This document shows positions 1-7,961 of a stretch of 46,509 nt of DNA, piece by piece. The notes below the pieces were generated by a model that was given only the letters and a program-made list of their open reading frames with translations, did not search any database and was not told where the DNA came from. The DNA is from Parcubacteria group bacterium GW2011_GWA2_43_11. Lineage in GTDB: Bacteria; Patescibacteriota; Minisyncoccia; Phycocordibacterales; UBA12088. The DNA is taken from the NCBI GenBank assembly GCA_000998805.1, contig LCFC01000001.1, positions 1-46,509 on the forward strand, in the 5' to 3' direction. The position numbers and the translations under genes are program-made. Numbering within the stretch: position 1 is the stretch's first letter; each line of letters starts with the position of its first letter.

Positions 1-87
1 AGAGTAGTATTTCCCCCACAGTTAATTCTGAAAAGACGAACCTTTGTTCGACATTTCTTGTGGTGGATTTCATTACAAATGTTCTTT

Positions 88-106
88 AGAGATGAAGTTC
101 ATCTCT
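88..106. other. short inverted repeat
   Basis: AGAGATGA and TCATCTCT flank a 3-nt loop. It lies in the otherwise featureless first 120 bases and may belong to the end of a gene cut off by the window edge. Confidence 0.4.
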
Positions 107-119
107 TAGGTATATTAAT

Positions 120-145
120 ATGCCGCCGCTTCCAAGTGGCGGTAT
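120..145 (+). terminator. probable intrinsic terminator
   Basis: ATGCCGCC pairs with GGCGGTAT around a 10-nt loop, followed by ATTTTATG. It probably ends a transcript entering from the left of the window. Confidence 0.5.
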
Positions 146-210
146 ATTTTATGCCCATGTTTTTTGGAATTAATATAAATCAAAAATAAGCAGACTCATA
201 TATCGCAATG

Positions 211-219
211 TGCTATATT
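211..219 (+). promoter_or_regulatory. extended -10 for the U32 gene
   Basis: TGcTATATT, with the hexamer ending at 219. Seven bases separate it from the ATG at 227, so transcription should begin at about 226 and the mRNA would be essentially leaderless. No good -35 box is visible. Confidence 0.55.
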
Positions 220-226
220 CATGTGT

Positions 227-1486
227 ATGAAAAAACCAGAAATACTTTCTCCCATACAAGATTTTACGTCCCTTACCGCTGCCATATCTGCCGGAGCGGA
301 TGCAGTTTTTTTTGGTGTGATAGGTTTTAATATGCGTGTCACTGCTAAAAATTTCACCGTTGACGATATCCCGATTATTACTAAACAAGCTCACACAGCG
401 GGCGTGAGGGTGTACTTAGCACTTAACACTATTGTGTACCAAGAAGAGCTTGAGGAGGTCCGTGGGGTCCTAGAGGCGTCCCTAAAGGCTGGTGTAGACG
501 CAGTGATATGTTGGGACCTTTCCGTGGTGCAAATAGCCAAGAGTATTGGATTACCTATACATTTGAGTACGCAGGCGAGTGTGGCAAATGCTGAAGCGGC
601 ACTTTTCTATAAAGAGCTTGGTATATCCCGCATCGTGCTCGCTCGTGAATGTGATATTGAACAGATTAAGAAGATAAAGGAAAAAGCGGACATTGAGATT
701 GAAGTTTTTATACACGGTGCGATGTGTGTTTCTATTTCTGGACGGTGCTTCATGTCACAGTTTAGTACTTGTCACTCTGCAAACCGTGGCGAGTGCCGTC
801 AACCGTGCAGGAGAAACTACATGATACGAGACGTGGAAGGTCAGTATGAATTTGAAGTTGGTCCGAACTATGTCCTCAGTCCCAAGGATATCTGTACCCT
901 GCCGTTTATAGAGGATCTCGTGTTTGCGGGAATTGATTGTTTTAAAATTGAAGGAAGAAATAAAAGTGCTGAGTATGTTGCTCAAGTCACTTCTGTCTAT
1001 CGTGAGGTAGTGGATTTTGTATGGGACAATAAAGATAGGATGGAAACTGCGGAGTTTAAAAAAGAACTTGCTGAACTAAAAGAGAAACACATGAAGAACC
1101 TTGAACGTGTCTTTACGCGAGGTTTTTCAAGTGGCTTTTTTATGGGAAAACCGCTCAATGAATGGACCGAAAAATATGGCAATGCAGGGACGGAGCGAAA
1201 GGTCTTTATTGGTAAGGTTGTTAATGTCTACAAAAAGATTGGAGTTGCGGAGGTGCAAATACAAACCAATGAACACTTGAGTATAGGTGATGAAATATAT
1301 ATACAGGGTGAAAAAACGGGTATACTTCGCGCTACAGTAAGCTCAATGGAGATAGAGCATGAGAAAGTAACTACAGCTTCCCAAGGAGAGATGGTCGCGA
1401 TACAGGTAGAGGGAGAAGTGCGAAAGGCTGATGAGGTTTATCGAATAGATCCTATAGAGCATGCTAACCCAAAAAACATCCAATAA
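227..1486 (+). CDS. peptidase U32 family protein (TrhP/YrrO-like tRNA hydroxylase)
   Basis: The protein has about 419 residues, the length of the Bacillus YrrO/TrhP2 type. An N-terminal TIM-barrel-like part (MKKPEIL, STQASVANAEA) is followed by the U32 signature EVFIHGAMCVSISGRC and a cysteine cluster (GRCFMSQFSTCHSANRGEC, then QPCRR), which in this family binds an iron-sulfur cluster. A small C-terminal beta domain follows. Family members hydroxylate wobble uridine in tRNA using prephenate; that substrate is inferred here. I chose the ATG at 227 over 221 because the protein then starts MKKPEIL like its relatives and because of the extended -10 seven bases upstream. There is no Shine-Dalgarno site. 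A GC-rich hairpin follows the gene. Confidence 0.9.
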   Translation: MKKPEILSPIQDFTSLTAAISAGADAVFFGVIGFNMRVTAKNFTVDDIPIITKQAHTAGVRVYLALNTIVYQEELEEVRGVLEASLKAGVDAVICWDLSVVQIAKSIGLPIHLSTQASVANAEAALFYKELGISRIVLARECDIEQIKKIKEKADIEIEVFIHGAMCVSISGRCFMSQFSTCHSANRGECRQPCRRNYMIRDVEGQYEFEVGPNYVLSPKDICTLPFIEDLVFAGIDCFKIEGRNKSAEYVAQVTSVYREVVDFVWDNKDRMETAEFKKELAELKEKHMKNLERVFTRGFSSGFFMGKPLNEWTEKYGNAGTERKVFIGKVVNVYKKIGVAEVQIQTNEHLSIGDEIYIQGEKTGILRATVSSMEIEHEKVTTASQGEMVAIQVEGEVRKADEVYRIDPIEHANPKNIQ

Positions 1487-1494
1487 AAGATGAA

Positions 1495-1518
1495 GCGCCC
1501 TGACGTGGGTCAGGGCGC
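1495..1518. terminator. bidirectional terminator hairpin
   Basis: A perfect 10-bp stem, GCGCCCTGAC/GTCAGGGCGC, with a 4-nt loop sits between the convergent U32 and GNAT genes. The T tracts on either side are weak. Confidence 0.65.
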
Positions 1519-1528
1519 AAGGTAGAGG

Positions 1529-2095
1529 TTATTTATTATACATACGGTATGTTCTGAGGGTGTGTTGCACCCCCATCTCATTTTTTTTAAGGGTTATATG
1601 GCCCATTCTTTTTGCGCCAATTTTCTCGAGAATTTTTATTCCGGGAAAGTTTCTCTCGGCTACCACAGCTACCATAAAATCATAGCTTAGGCATTGATTC
1701 GCATACGTTTCCAATGCTTTGAATACTTCAATCCCGTACCCTTGGCGCTGCCACTTTTCTAATAGCCAGAACACCGGCTTGGGTCTGTTATTCGAGTGTT
1801 GTAAATTTGCGCACCCGATAAACTTACCTGTTGCGTTGTCACGAATTTGAAAATTGGACTGCAAACCTTGTTCCATTTGTGCTATCGCAAACTCAATCCT
1901 CTTAACCGTGTCCGAGTATTTTTTACACCGCTGTGCGTATAAAAATTTTGCGACCTTGTCAGTGTACCCCTCATGAATGTCAGGGATAAACTCTCGAGAT
2001 ATTGGTTGCAAGGTTATTCGTGGTGTGTCGATTACCCTGTTGAAGGGAAAAGATGATAGTAGCCCTGCGTTTTGTCCTACTGTACTTTGTTGCAT
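1529..2095 (-). CDS. GNAT-family N-acetyltransferase (RimJ/RimL-like)
   Basis: The protein has about 188 residues. It carries the RimJ/RimL-type opening DTPRITLQPISREF, the acetyl-CoA pyrophosphate loop WQRQGYGIEVFKALE (motif A, Q/RxxGxG/A) and the downstream KILEKIGAKRMG motif. It should transfer an acetyl group from acetyl-CoA to an amine, possibly a protein N-terminus; the substrate is unknown. The frame stays open upstream to 2215, but the ATG at 2095 is preceded by an AAAGGGGGG ribosome site and a candidate promoter lies inside the longer reading, so the short form is preferred. It is a single-gene unit, convergent with the U32 gene. Confidence 0.8.
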   Translation of the reverse strand: MQQSTVGQNAGLLSSFPFNRVIDTPRITLQPISREFIPDIHEGYTDKVAKFLYAQRCKKYSDTVKRIEFAIAQMEQGLQSNFQIRDNATGKFIGCANLQHSNNRPKPVFWLLEKWQRQGYGIEVFKALETYANQCLSYDFMVAVVAERNFPGIKILEKIGAKRMGHITLKKNEMGVQHTLRTYRMYNK

Positions 2096-2144
2096 TGAAG
2101 CCCCCCTTTCTAAAAGTTTACATACTGTGTATCCTCTACTTTGA

Positions 2145-2173
2145 AGGATTGCACAAGGTACGGGAGTTGTCAA
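2145..2173 (-). promoter_or_regulatory. candidate promoter of the GNAT gene
   Basis: TTGACA (2168-2173), a 17-nt spacer and AATCCT (2145-2150), read on the minus strand. It places the transcript start downstream of the longest possible ATG and so supports the start at 2095. The -10 box is poor. Confidence 0.35.
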
Positions 2174-2301
2174 CACTTCAGGCCTAAAGAGGGTAAAGGT
2201 ATACATTTGTTTCAACTTGTGATATTACTACGTATAGATAGGTATAAAAAATACAAAAATTCATCATATATTCATAAAAGAATAGATTAGGAGGAAAAGT
2301 A

Positions 2302-3135
2302 ATGAGATTCTGTGCGATTTGCATAATGGTATTGTTGGCATTTATGGACCCCTTGCCGACCAGTTCTGCAGAAAAGCTAACATATGTTCCGCAGCTGGAA
2401 CTGCGTTTTGCTCCAGATTTCACAAAGGACGATATAGATTCTTACCGTAAGATACTTGCAAAAATACAGGGACAATCCAACATCTGTGATTTTACTGAGA
2501 TGCAACGTGCCCCCCAAATCTTTGTTGGTCAAGATGGGGTAGAAAAGATGACAGAAGCAATGCTTGCATTGGTTCTTCAACTTCATAAGCAGTTGTTATA
2601 TGACAGATCTTTTGTCGAACATATTGCAAGTATGGTTGAGTATGATTATGCGGATGTGAAGAACACATATGTTGCACCTACGGAGTGGGGAGGAATAGGC
2701 ATAACAACAAGCAATGGAATTGAGCTGTTACCAATACCATACGGAGGGAGATTACAACTTAGGGTTGAAAATAATCCTTCGGTTCACACGGCACAACATT
2801 TTTCGTTATCATCCAGACAGCAACTGCTTAATGGTAGCTATATGTTGCCGGATTGGTCGAAGTACATTTCTCGCGTGTTTGAATTTCATATTCATACAGA
2901 TCCTTATAATAAAGAAGGGGAGGAATGTATTCCGAGTTATTCTAAGATAGATGGTGTTCATGGAAAAGATCTTGGTATGGCTATCAACAGTGCTATTGCA
3001 GGGGTGCCACACAACCACATCATCTTTGGAAAGCAGCCTAACCGTGAATTTAGTACTGTCTTCGTTGGGAGTAACAGAGACCAAGAAGGAAACTGGTTTG
3101 TCGTAGTAATCTCCCTTGAGAATGTTAAGTACTAA
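2302..3135 (+). CDS. secreted orphan protein with a possible JAMM/MPN-like core
   Basis: A 277-residue protein that I do not recognise. The N-terminus is a Sec signal peptide (hydrophobic CAICIMVLLAFM, likely cleavage after TSSA near residue 23). The C-terminal third has FEFHIHTD, then SKIDG and HGKDLGMAINSAIAGVPHNH, recalling the HxH...SxxD zinc site and the following helix/strand of JAB/MPN domains. The spacing after HxH is longer than usual, so this is only a suggestion. The start has a strong TAGGAGG site at 2288-2294. A candidate promoter (TTGTGA, 16 nt, TAGGTA) lies upstream and a terminator follows, so it is a self-contained unit. Confidence 0.7.
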   Translation: MRFCAICIMVLLAFMDPLPTSSAEKLTYVPQLELRFAPDFTKDDIDSYRKILAKIQGQSNICDFTEMQRAPQIFVGQDGVEKMTEAMLALVLQLHKQLLYDRSFVEHIASMVEYDYADVKNTYVAPTEWGGIGITTSNGIELLPIPYGGRLQLRVENNPSVHTAQHFSLSSRQQLLNGSYMLPDWSKYISRVFEFHIHTDPYNKEGEECIPSYSKIDGVHGKDLGMAINSAIAGVPHNHIIFGKQPNREFSTVFVGSNRDQEGNWFVVVISLENVKY

Positions 3136-3150
3136 TGTTCCTTTGAATCT

Positions 3151-3176
3151 CACAGCCGTCTTCAGAGACGGCTGTG
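3151..3176. terminator. intrinsic terminator
   Basis: A 10-bp stem, CACAGCCGTC/GACGGCTGTG, with a 6-nt loop is followed by TTTATTTATT. It lies between the convergent secreted-orphan and Pif1 genes. Confidence 0.8.
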
Positions 3177-3181
3177 TTTAT

Positions 3182-4861
3182 TTATTCTTTACCCCAAGGG
3201 CGTAAGAACAAGCGCGCAAAACGAAGCTCTTCAAAAGAGTATTTGTTCTTCAGCGTTATACGTACCGGTGACAAATTCCATGTTTTCTCCTTGGCAAACG
3301 CTCGTGCAATCGACGCAAACTTTGCGTCAGAAAGTTTTGAATCGTCCCGTACATGCTCTAAGTGACTTTTGGTAATACTTCCCTTTTCAAGCAGTTTTTC
3401 GATATGCGAGAGTATTGTTTCAGGTGTAAATTCTCGTTTTTTCACTATCGCGTCTAGTGATGCACCCTCAATTAGCAAACGCTTGGTTTTCTCATAGGTA
3501 GATATGTTTTCTTTTGCCGTGAGCTTTTTTGTTGGTTTTGTGTGGTCCGGCTCATGTCCGCCTACGCGAAAAATAAATTCTTTTGAGACTTCTGAAATCC
3601 TCTCCACGGGAGTTTTCTGAAGTCTCAATTGTGTACGTGCGGAGTGTGCAAGAAAACGTTCGTTTGCCTCTGCAACATCCGGATGACGTGCGTACGCCCA
3701 ATCGTTGATACCTTCAAGATAAAGTCCCGTAAATGTTTTTACCCTTGAGAGTGCTACGTATCCTTGACCGCCGACAAAGGTTTTTGTCAGGTCGATGTAC
3801 GCAGCATCGAGCGTCAGACCTTGACTCTTATGCACTGTTACTGCCCACGCAAGCCTCAAAGGTATTTGAGTAACCTCGGCGAGGACTTTCTCACCATCTT
3901 CAATCTGCCAACTCGCGGGCTCAGTTTCTATGGTTTCTCCACTGTGTGTTTTAACAAGTGGATTTTGTGAAGTAAATCCTGTTACAGTTCCAAGTGTGCC
4001 GTTTACGTACAAGCCTTGGGGGTGATTTTTGACAAACATGACGACTGCCCCCTTCTTGAGAGTAAGTTTTTCAGGGACTAGTAATCCTTTTTTAAGCATC
4101 TCCACACGCTTCTTACTTCCCTTCCCTTTCATTGAAAATATGCGCGAGGGGGTCGAAAGTGCCTCAAGGCGTTTCGTGTTGAGTTCGTCGACATTTGCAT
4201 TGTGTGTATATAAATGTGGAATGTCTTGAGGAACGGTGTGTCCGATTCTTTTTTCGACGAGTGCTCGCAGAGGTCTTGTTACATTTCCCTCACGTATCGC
4301 ATTGAGGAGTGCCAAAAGGTCGGTGTCATTTTGTCGGTACTGGTCCGTAAGGTAGCACGTGTGTAGTGCAAGCTCGTTCCAAGTTTTACTTTGAAATGCA
4401 TACTGAATCTTTTCTGACCCCCTTGTCACCGGGGGAAGTTGAAAAAAATCACCACACAAGATTACTTGCATCCCTCCAAAGGGCTCGTACGTCTGAAGTC
4501 CCGCCTGAATGGACTGGTTGACCATGGTAAGCGTTTTAGCACTCAACATGGACACTTCGTCAATTATAAGCACATGCGTGCGTTGAAAGCGTTTTACCAG
4601 TTTTTCGTTTTGCTCTATTCGATCTAGGTCGTAGGGAGAGAGTTCATCTTTAATACCAATTCCTGACCATGCGTGAATAGTTTGTCCGCCAATATGCGTG
4701 GCCGCAATACCAGTAGAGGCAGTGACTGCTGGCTCAATTCCTCGCTGACGAAGCCACTGTATGTATCTGTTGAGGACGTACGTCTTACCACTTCCCGCGG
4801 CACCAGTAAGAAACACGTTCTTTCCCATCGTGAGCACCTTGAAAGCTTCGTCTTGCGTCAT
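3182..4861 (-). CDS. Pif1/RecD-like superfamily 1 DNA helicase
   Basis: About 559 residues. Walker A GAAGSGKT is at residues 20-27, Walker B is VLIIDEVSML, and motif III is QLILCGDFFQLPPV-like. The C-terminal helicase motif VHKSQGLTLDAAYID...GYVALSRVK is typical of Pif1-like enzymes that unwind DNA 5'-3'. After the motor there is a helix-turn-helix repeat of the HTH_40 type (TYEKTKRLLIEGASLDAIVKK and on) and a basic HRDC-like tail. The frame continues upstream to 4975, but that extension lies inside a palindromic repeat, and MTQDEAFKVLTMGKNVFLTG is the usual family start, so the ATG at 4861 is chosen. There is no Shine-Dalgarno site. Confidence 0.9.
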   Translation of the reverse strand: MTQDEAFKVLTMGKNVFLTGAAGSGKTYVLNRYIQWLRQRGIEPAVTASTGIAATHIGGQTIHAWSGIGIKDELSPYDLDRIEQNEKLVKRFQRTHVLIIDEVSMLSAKTLTMVNQSIQAGLQTYEPFGGMQVILCGDFFQLPPVTRGSEKIQYAFQSKTWNELALHTCYLTDQYRQNDTDLLALLNAIREGNVTRPLRALVEKRIGHTVPQDIPHLYTHNANVDELNTKRLEALSTPSRIFSMKGKGSKKRVEMLKKGLLVPEKLTLKKGAVVMFVKNHPQGLYVNGTLGTVTGFTSQNPLVKTHSGETIETEPASWQIEDGEKVLAEVTQIPLRLAWAVTVHKSQGLTLDAAYIDLTKTFVGGQGYVALSRVKTFTGLYLEGINDWAYARHPDVAEANERFLAHSARTQLRLQKTPVERISEVSKEFIFRVGGHEPDHTKPTKKLTAKENISTYEKTKRLLIEGASLDAIVKKREFTPETILSHIEKLLEKGSITKSHLEHVRDDSKLSDAKFASIARAFAKEKTWNLSPVRITLKNKYSFEELRFARLFLRPWGKE

Positions 4862-4890
4862 ACACAATAGCTTACCGCGAAGAGCGCTCT

Positions 4891-4976
4891 TGTGAAAGTT
4901 AAAAGTTGAAAGTTCAAAGTACTTTCGCCTTTGGCAAACACACAAGTCCGCATTTGCGGACTTGTGAACTTTCAAC
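4891..4976. repeat. nested palindromic element A (CAAGTCCGC hairpin family)
   Basis: Outer arms GTTGAAAGTTC (4905-4915) and GAACTTTCAAC (4966-4976) enclose AAAGTACTTT (4916-4925) and the perfect hairpin CACAAGTCCGC-attt-GCGGACTTGTG (4941-4966). It lies directly downstream of the typA stop and upstream of the Pif1 start. The same combination of AAAGTTAAAAGTT arms and a CACAAGnCCGC hairpin recurs at 30211-30340 beside truB. Confidence 0.75.
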
Positions 4977-4982
4977 TCGCTT

Positions 4983-6782
4983 CTAACTTCTCTTAGATCG
5001 TGTGCGTCCTATTTCCGTAAGATGTTGTTTTCTAAGGCGTACTGACTTTGGGGTAATTTCCAAATACTCGTCACCTGCCATCAGCTCAAGACCGTTTTCT
5101 ATGGTCAAAAGTTTTGGGTGTATGAGCTTAATTGCTTCGTCGGTACCACTACTGCGTACGTTGGTAAGGTTCTTGCCTTTTGTTGGATTCACCACCATTT
5201 CTTCACCTCGTGACGTATTGCCGATTACCTGTCCTTCGTATACTTCTACGTTTTCTTTAATGTACAGCGTTCCACGAGTCTGTAGGTTATCGAGTGAGTA
5301 AGCGAGCACCTTGCCAGTCACTTGTGAAATCATAGATCCCTCTTGACGTTTTCGTAGTTCACCGGCGTATGGTCGGAAGCCTACGACGCGCGTAGAAATA
5401 ATACCTTCACCTTTTGTGTCTATCACAAACTGACTTCGATACCCAAAGAGACCTCGAGTAGGACCATCGAATACAAGGCGTACATGTCCGTCCTTTTGTT
5501 CCATAGAGAGCATGCGTGTTCCTCGAGTCCCAAGCTTTTCTATAACGGATCCTTGGTATACCTCAGGTGTATCAATAGTCACTTCTTCATAGGGCTCTAG
5601 TTTTTTACCATCTTCTTCCTTGAAGATTACCTGTGGCTGGCTTACTTGCATTTCATATCCCTCACGTCTCATGTATTCAAGGAGGATAGCAATATGTAGT
5701 TCTCCACGTCCGCGGACGATAAATCTATCTGCACTTGTGGATTCAAAATCAATTTTAAGTCCAACATTGACTTCAAGCTCTTTTTCCAGTCGTGAACGAA
5801 GTTGTCGACTGGTGACAAACTTCCCTTCTCTTCCAGCAAATGGAGAATCGTTGATAAGAAATGTTAACTCGATAGTTGGTTCATCCACTGCTATCATTGG
5901 AAGCGGTTCAGTGTCAGGTGACGTCGAGAGTGTTTCCCCGATAAATATATCCGGTAGTCCTGCAACTATCGCAATATCACCGGCGCACACTTTTTTTGTT
6001 TCTACACGAGTGAGTCCCTCAAATGAAAAAAGTTTTGTAATTTTTCCTTTCGTTGTCTTTCCCTCTTGTATCGCGAATATTGTATCGCCCTCAGAAATAG
6101 TCCCATCGTACACACGCACGATTCCAAGCCTGCCGAGGTAGTTGTCATACGCGAGGTTAAATGGTTGCGCTCGAAGTATTGCGGTATCATCACCCTTTGG
6201 TGCAGGAACATGTTCAAGAATAAGGTCGAGAAGTGGGGTAAGGTCGGTTGACACATCCTCAAGGTTCTTTTTCGCAATGCCTTCTCTCCCAATAGCTAGA
6301 ATGGTTGGAAAATCGAGTTGTTCGTTCGTAGCTCCGAGTTCAGAGAAAAGGTCAAACACTTGATCGTGTGTGCGGTCAATATTTGCCGCAGGTTTATCTA
6401 TTTTATTGATGACCACAATAGGTCGATGCCCCAGTTCCAGAGATTTTTTGAGTACAAACCGGGTTTGAGGCATTGGACCCTCCTGCGCATCTACGACAAG
6501 GAGTACAGAGTCAATAGAGCGAAGGACTCGTTCCACTTCAGAACCGAAGTCGGCGTGACCAGGTGTGTCAACAATGTTTATTTTTGTATCTTTGTATATA
6601 CACGCTGCGTTTTTGGAGTAGATAGTAATACCACGCTCTTTTTCCAGTGTGTTGCTATCCATCGAGACACCTTCGCCCACGGCATTCGTTTGTCGTAGAA
6701 GTGCATCAGTAAGTGTTGTTTTTCCGTGGTCAACGTGGGCAATAATTGCCACGTTTCTAATATTTTTTGCGGTTGGTTCCAT
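4983..6782 (-). CDS. typA: translational GTPase TypA/BipA
   Basis: 599 residues, the usual length. It opens with RNVAIIAHVDHGKTTLTDALLRQ (G1), then GITIYSKNAA (G2), DTPGHADFG (G3) and NKIDKPAAN (G4). EF-G-like domains III and V and the TypA C-terminal domain (IKLIHPKLLTIENGLELMAGDEYLEITP) follow. It is a ribosome-associated GTPase acting in 50S assembly and stress growth. The ATG at 6782 gives the standard N-terminus; the upstream 15 codons are not conserved-looking. There is no ribosome site, and an extended -10 lies 33 bases upstream. Confidence 0.97.
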   Translation of the reverse strand: MEPTAKNIRNVAIIAHVDHGKTTLTDALLRQTNAVGEGVSMDSNTLEKERGITIYSKNAACIYKDTKINIVDTPGHADFGSEVERVLRSIDSVLLVVDAQEGPMPQTRFVLKKSLELGHRPIVVINKIDKPAANIDRTHDQVFDLFSELGATNEQLDFPTILAIGREGIAKKNLEDVSTDLTPLLDLILEHVPAPKGDDTAILRAQPFNLAYDNYLGRLGIVRVYDGTISEGDTIFAIQEGKTTKGKITKLFSFEGLTRVETKKVCAGDIAIVAGLPDIFIGETLSTSPDTEPLPMIAVDEPTIELTFLINDSPFAGREGKFVTSRQLRSRLEKELEVNVGLKIDFESTSADRFIVRGRGELHIAILLEYMRREGYEMQVSQPQVIFKEEDGKKLEPYEEVTIDTPEVYQGSVIEKLGTRGTRMLSMEQKDGHVRLVFDGPTRGLFGYRSQFVIDTKGEGIISTRVVGFRPYAGELRKRQEGSMISQVTGKVLAYSLDNLQTRGTLYIKENVEVYEGQVIGNTSRGEEMVVNPTKGKNLTNVRSSGTDEAIKLIHPKLLTIENGLELMAGDEYLEITPKSVRLRKQHLTEIGRTRSKRS

Positions 6783-6815
6783 AGTGAAATAGGTACTCTT
6801 TGAGCACGAAAAATG

Positions 6816-6824
6816 ATTATGCCA
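6816..6824 (-). promoter_or_regulatory. extended -10 of typA
   Basis: On the minus strand TGgCATAAT, predicting a start at about 6809 and a 27-nt leader for typA. Confidence 0.5.
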
Positions 6825-6913
6825 CATCCTATCAAAAAAAGCTAGTACGGCTTTGTGCTACGAGGTATGCGTGTAACTAATGTACGTCTGGTCCTAGTAT
6901 CAAAATGTTCTCA

Positions 6914-6922
6914 TGCTACTAT
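6914..6922 (+). promoter_or_regulatory. extended -10 of the CapA-like gene
   Basis: TGcTACTAT ends at 6922, seven bases before the ATG at 6930, predicting a leaderless transcript. Confidence 0.55.
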
Positions 6923-6929
6923 GTATTTA

Positions 6930-7892
6930 ATGAAGAAACATGGTAGAAGTTTGACTGCATTCATAATACTTATTGGGATACCAGTGTATGTCCTCTGTGT
7001 CTTTGTCTCCGAAGTGTTTGCGCCAGAAATGGAAGTGGTTCAAGATGACCATACAGTTGCACGTGTCACCTTTGTTGGAGACATGATGTTTGACAGGTAT
7101 ATACGAGAGAGCGGTCATGCCCGTGGTTACGATAGTATTTTTACAGATGTGCTTCCTATGCTTGGCAAAAGTGATGTACTTGTCGGAAACCTTGAAGGTC
7201 CGATAACTTCACTTACTCCGGTGTCAGACTGGCGTGACGGTGGTCCTGACCACTACCGTTTTACTTTTGCAACGACCGTCGCAGACACTATTGCACATAC
7301 AGGTTTTGATGCCGTTTCCCTTGGAAACAACCATATTTTTAATTTTGGCGAGGAAGGAGTAGCTCAAACAAAAACATGGCTAGCACAAAACAACCTAGGA
7401 TACTTTGGAGCACCCGATGAAGTGTATGTTCCATGGAGATATGCCTCCAGTTCCCCGACAATGGTTATCTATGCATTTGACACTTGGCATTCTCGGGATG
7501 TTGTGCGCTTAACCGAACGTATTGCGGGAGAGTCGGAAGATGTTTTTGTCGTTGTGTATGCCCACTGGGGTAACGAATATGAAATAACTCCCACTAGTGG
7601 ACAACGAGAGCTTGCACACCGTTTTATTGACGCAGGGGCTGATTTTGTTGTAGGGTCTCACCCTCACGTGATTCAAACCAAGGAAATGTTTCAAGGAAAA
7701 TGGATATATTATTCTCTGGGAAATTTTGTATTTGATCAATATTTCAGTCCTAAAGTGCAGTGTGGTGCCATTGTGAACTTAACAATACAAGAGGATTTGA
7801 CGTATACGGTTGAGGAAGGGTTTGTTGAGTTAGCACGAGACGGTACTACAAAAATGGGTGACTGTACTGTCTCTGTTCCGCTTGATGAGTAA
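6930..7892 (+). CDS. CapA-like metallophosphoesterase family protein (PgsA/CapA)
   Basis: 320 residues. An N-terminal membrane anchor (LTAFIILIGIPVYVLCVFV) is followed by the CapA fold: VTFVGDMMFDRY, VGNLEGPIT, SLGNNHIFNFG, VVYAHWGNEY, GADFVVGSHPHVIQ and IYYSLGNFVFDQ. These are the metal-binding D, N and H motifs of the calcineurin-like superfamily. CapA proteins take part in poly-gamma-glutamate or capsule export, but homologues in genomes without that pathway have unknown roles, so the name describes only the fold. The frame opens at 6855; the ATG at 6930 is preferred because of the extended -10 seven bases upstream. It acts outside the membrane. Confidence 0.88.
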   Translation: MKKHGRSLTAFIILIGIPVYVLCVFVSEVFAPEMEVVQDDHTVARVTFVGDMMFDRYIRESGHARGYDSIFTDVLPMLGKSDVLVGNLEGPITSLTPVSDWRDGGPDHYRFTFATTVADTIAHTGFDAVSLGNNHIFNFGEEGVAQTKTWLAQNNLGYFGAPDEVYVPWRYASSSPTMVIYAFDTWHSRDVVRLTERIAGESEDVFVVVYAHWGNEYEITPTSGQRELAHRFIDAGADFVVGSHPHVIQTKEMFQGKWIYYSLGNFVFDQYFSPKVQCGAIVNLTIQEDLTYTVEEGFVELARDGTTKMGDCTVSVPLDE

Positions 7893-7948
7893 GGGTGCGT
7901 TTAGGCTATTACTTGCACTGTGGTACAGTGTGTGATATTTGTAGCCGA

Positions 7949-7954
7949 TACAAT
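7949..7954 (+). promoter_or_regulatory. -10 box of topA
   Basis: TACAAT ends at 7954, seven bases before the ATG at 7962, again predicting a leaderless mRNA. There is no TG extension and no convincing -35 box. Confidence 0.5.
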
Positions 7955-7961
7955 ATATATT

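Noticed and set aside
4862-4975. N-terminal extension of the Pif1-like helicase
   Set aside because: The 38 extra codons coincide with palindromic element A, and the conserved start is at 4861.
5620-6141. 173-codon plus-strand frame opposite typA
   Set aside because: Lies wholly antisense to a certain gene; composition (Ser/Arg/Ile-rich) is that of a shadow frame.
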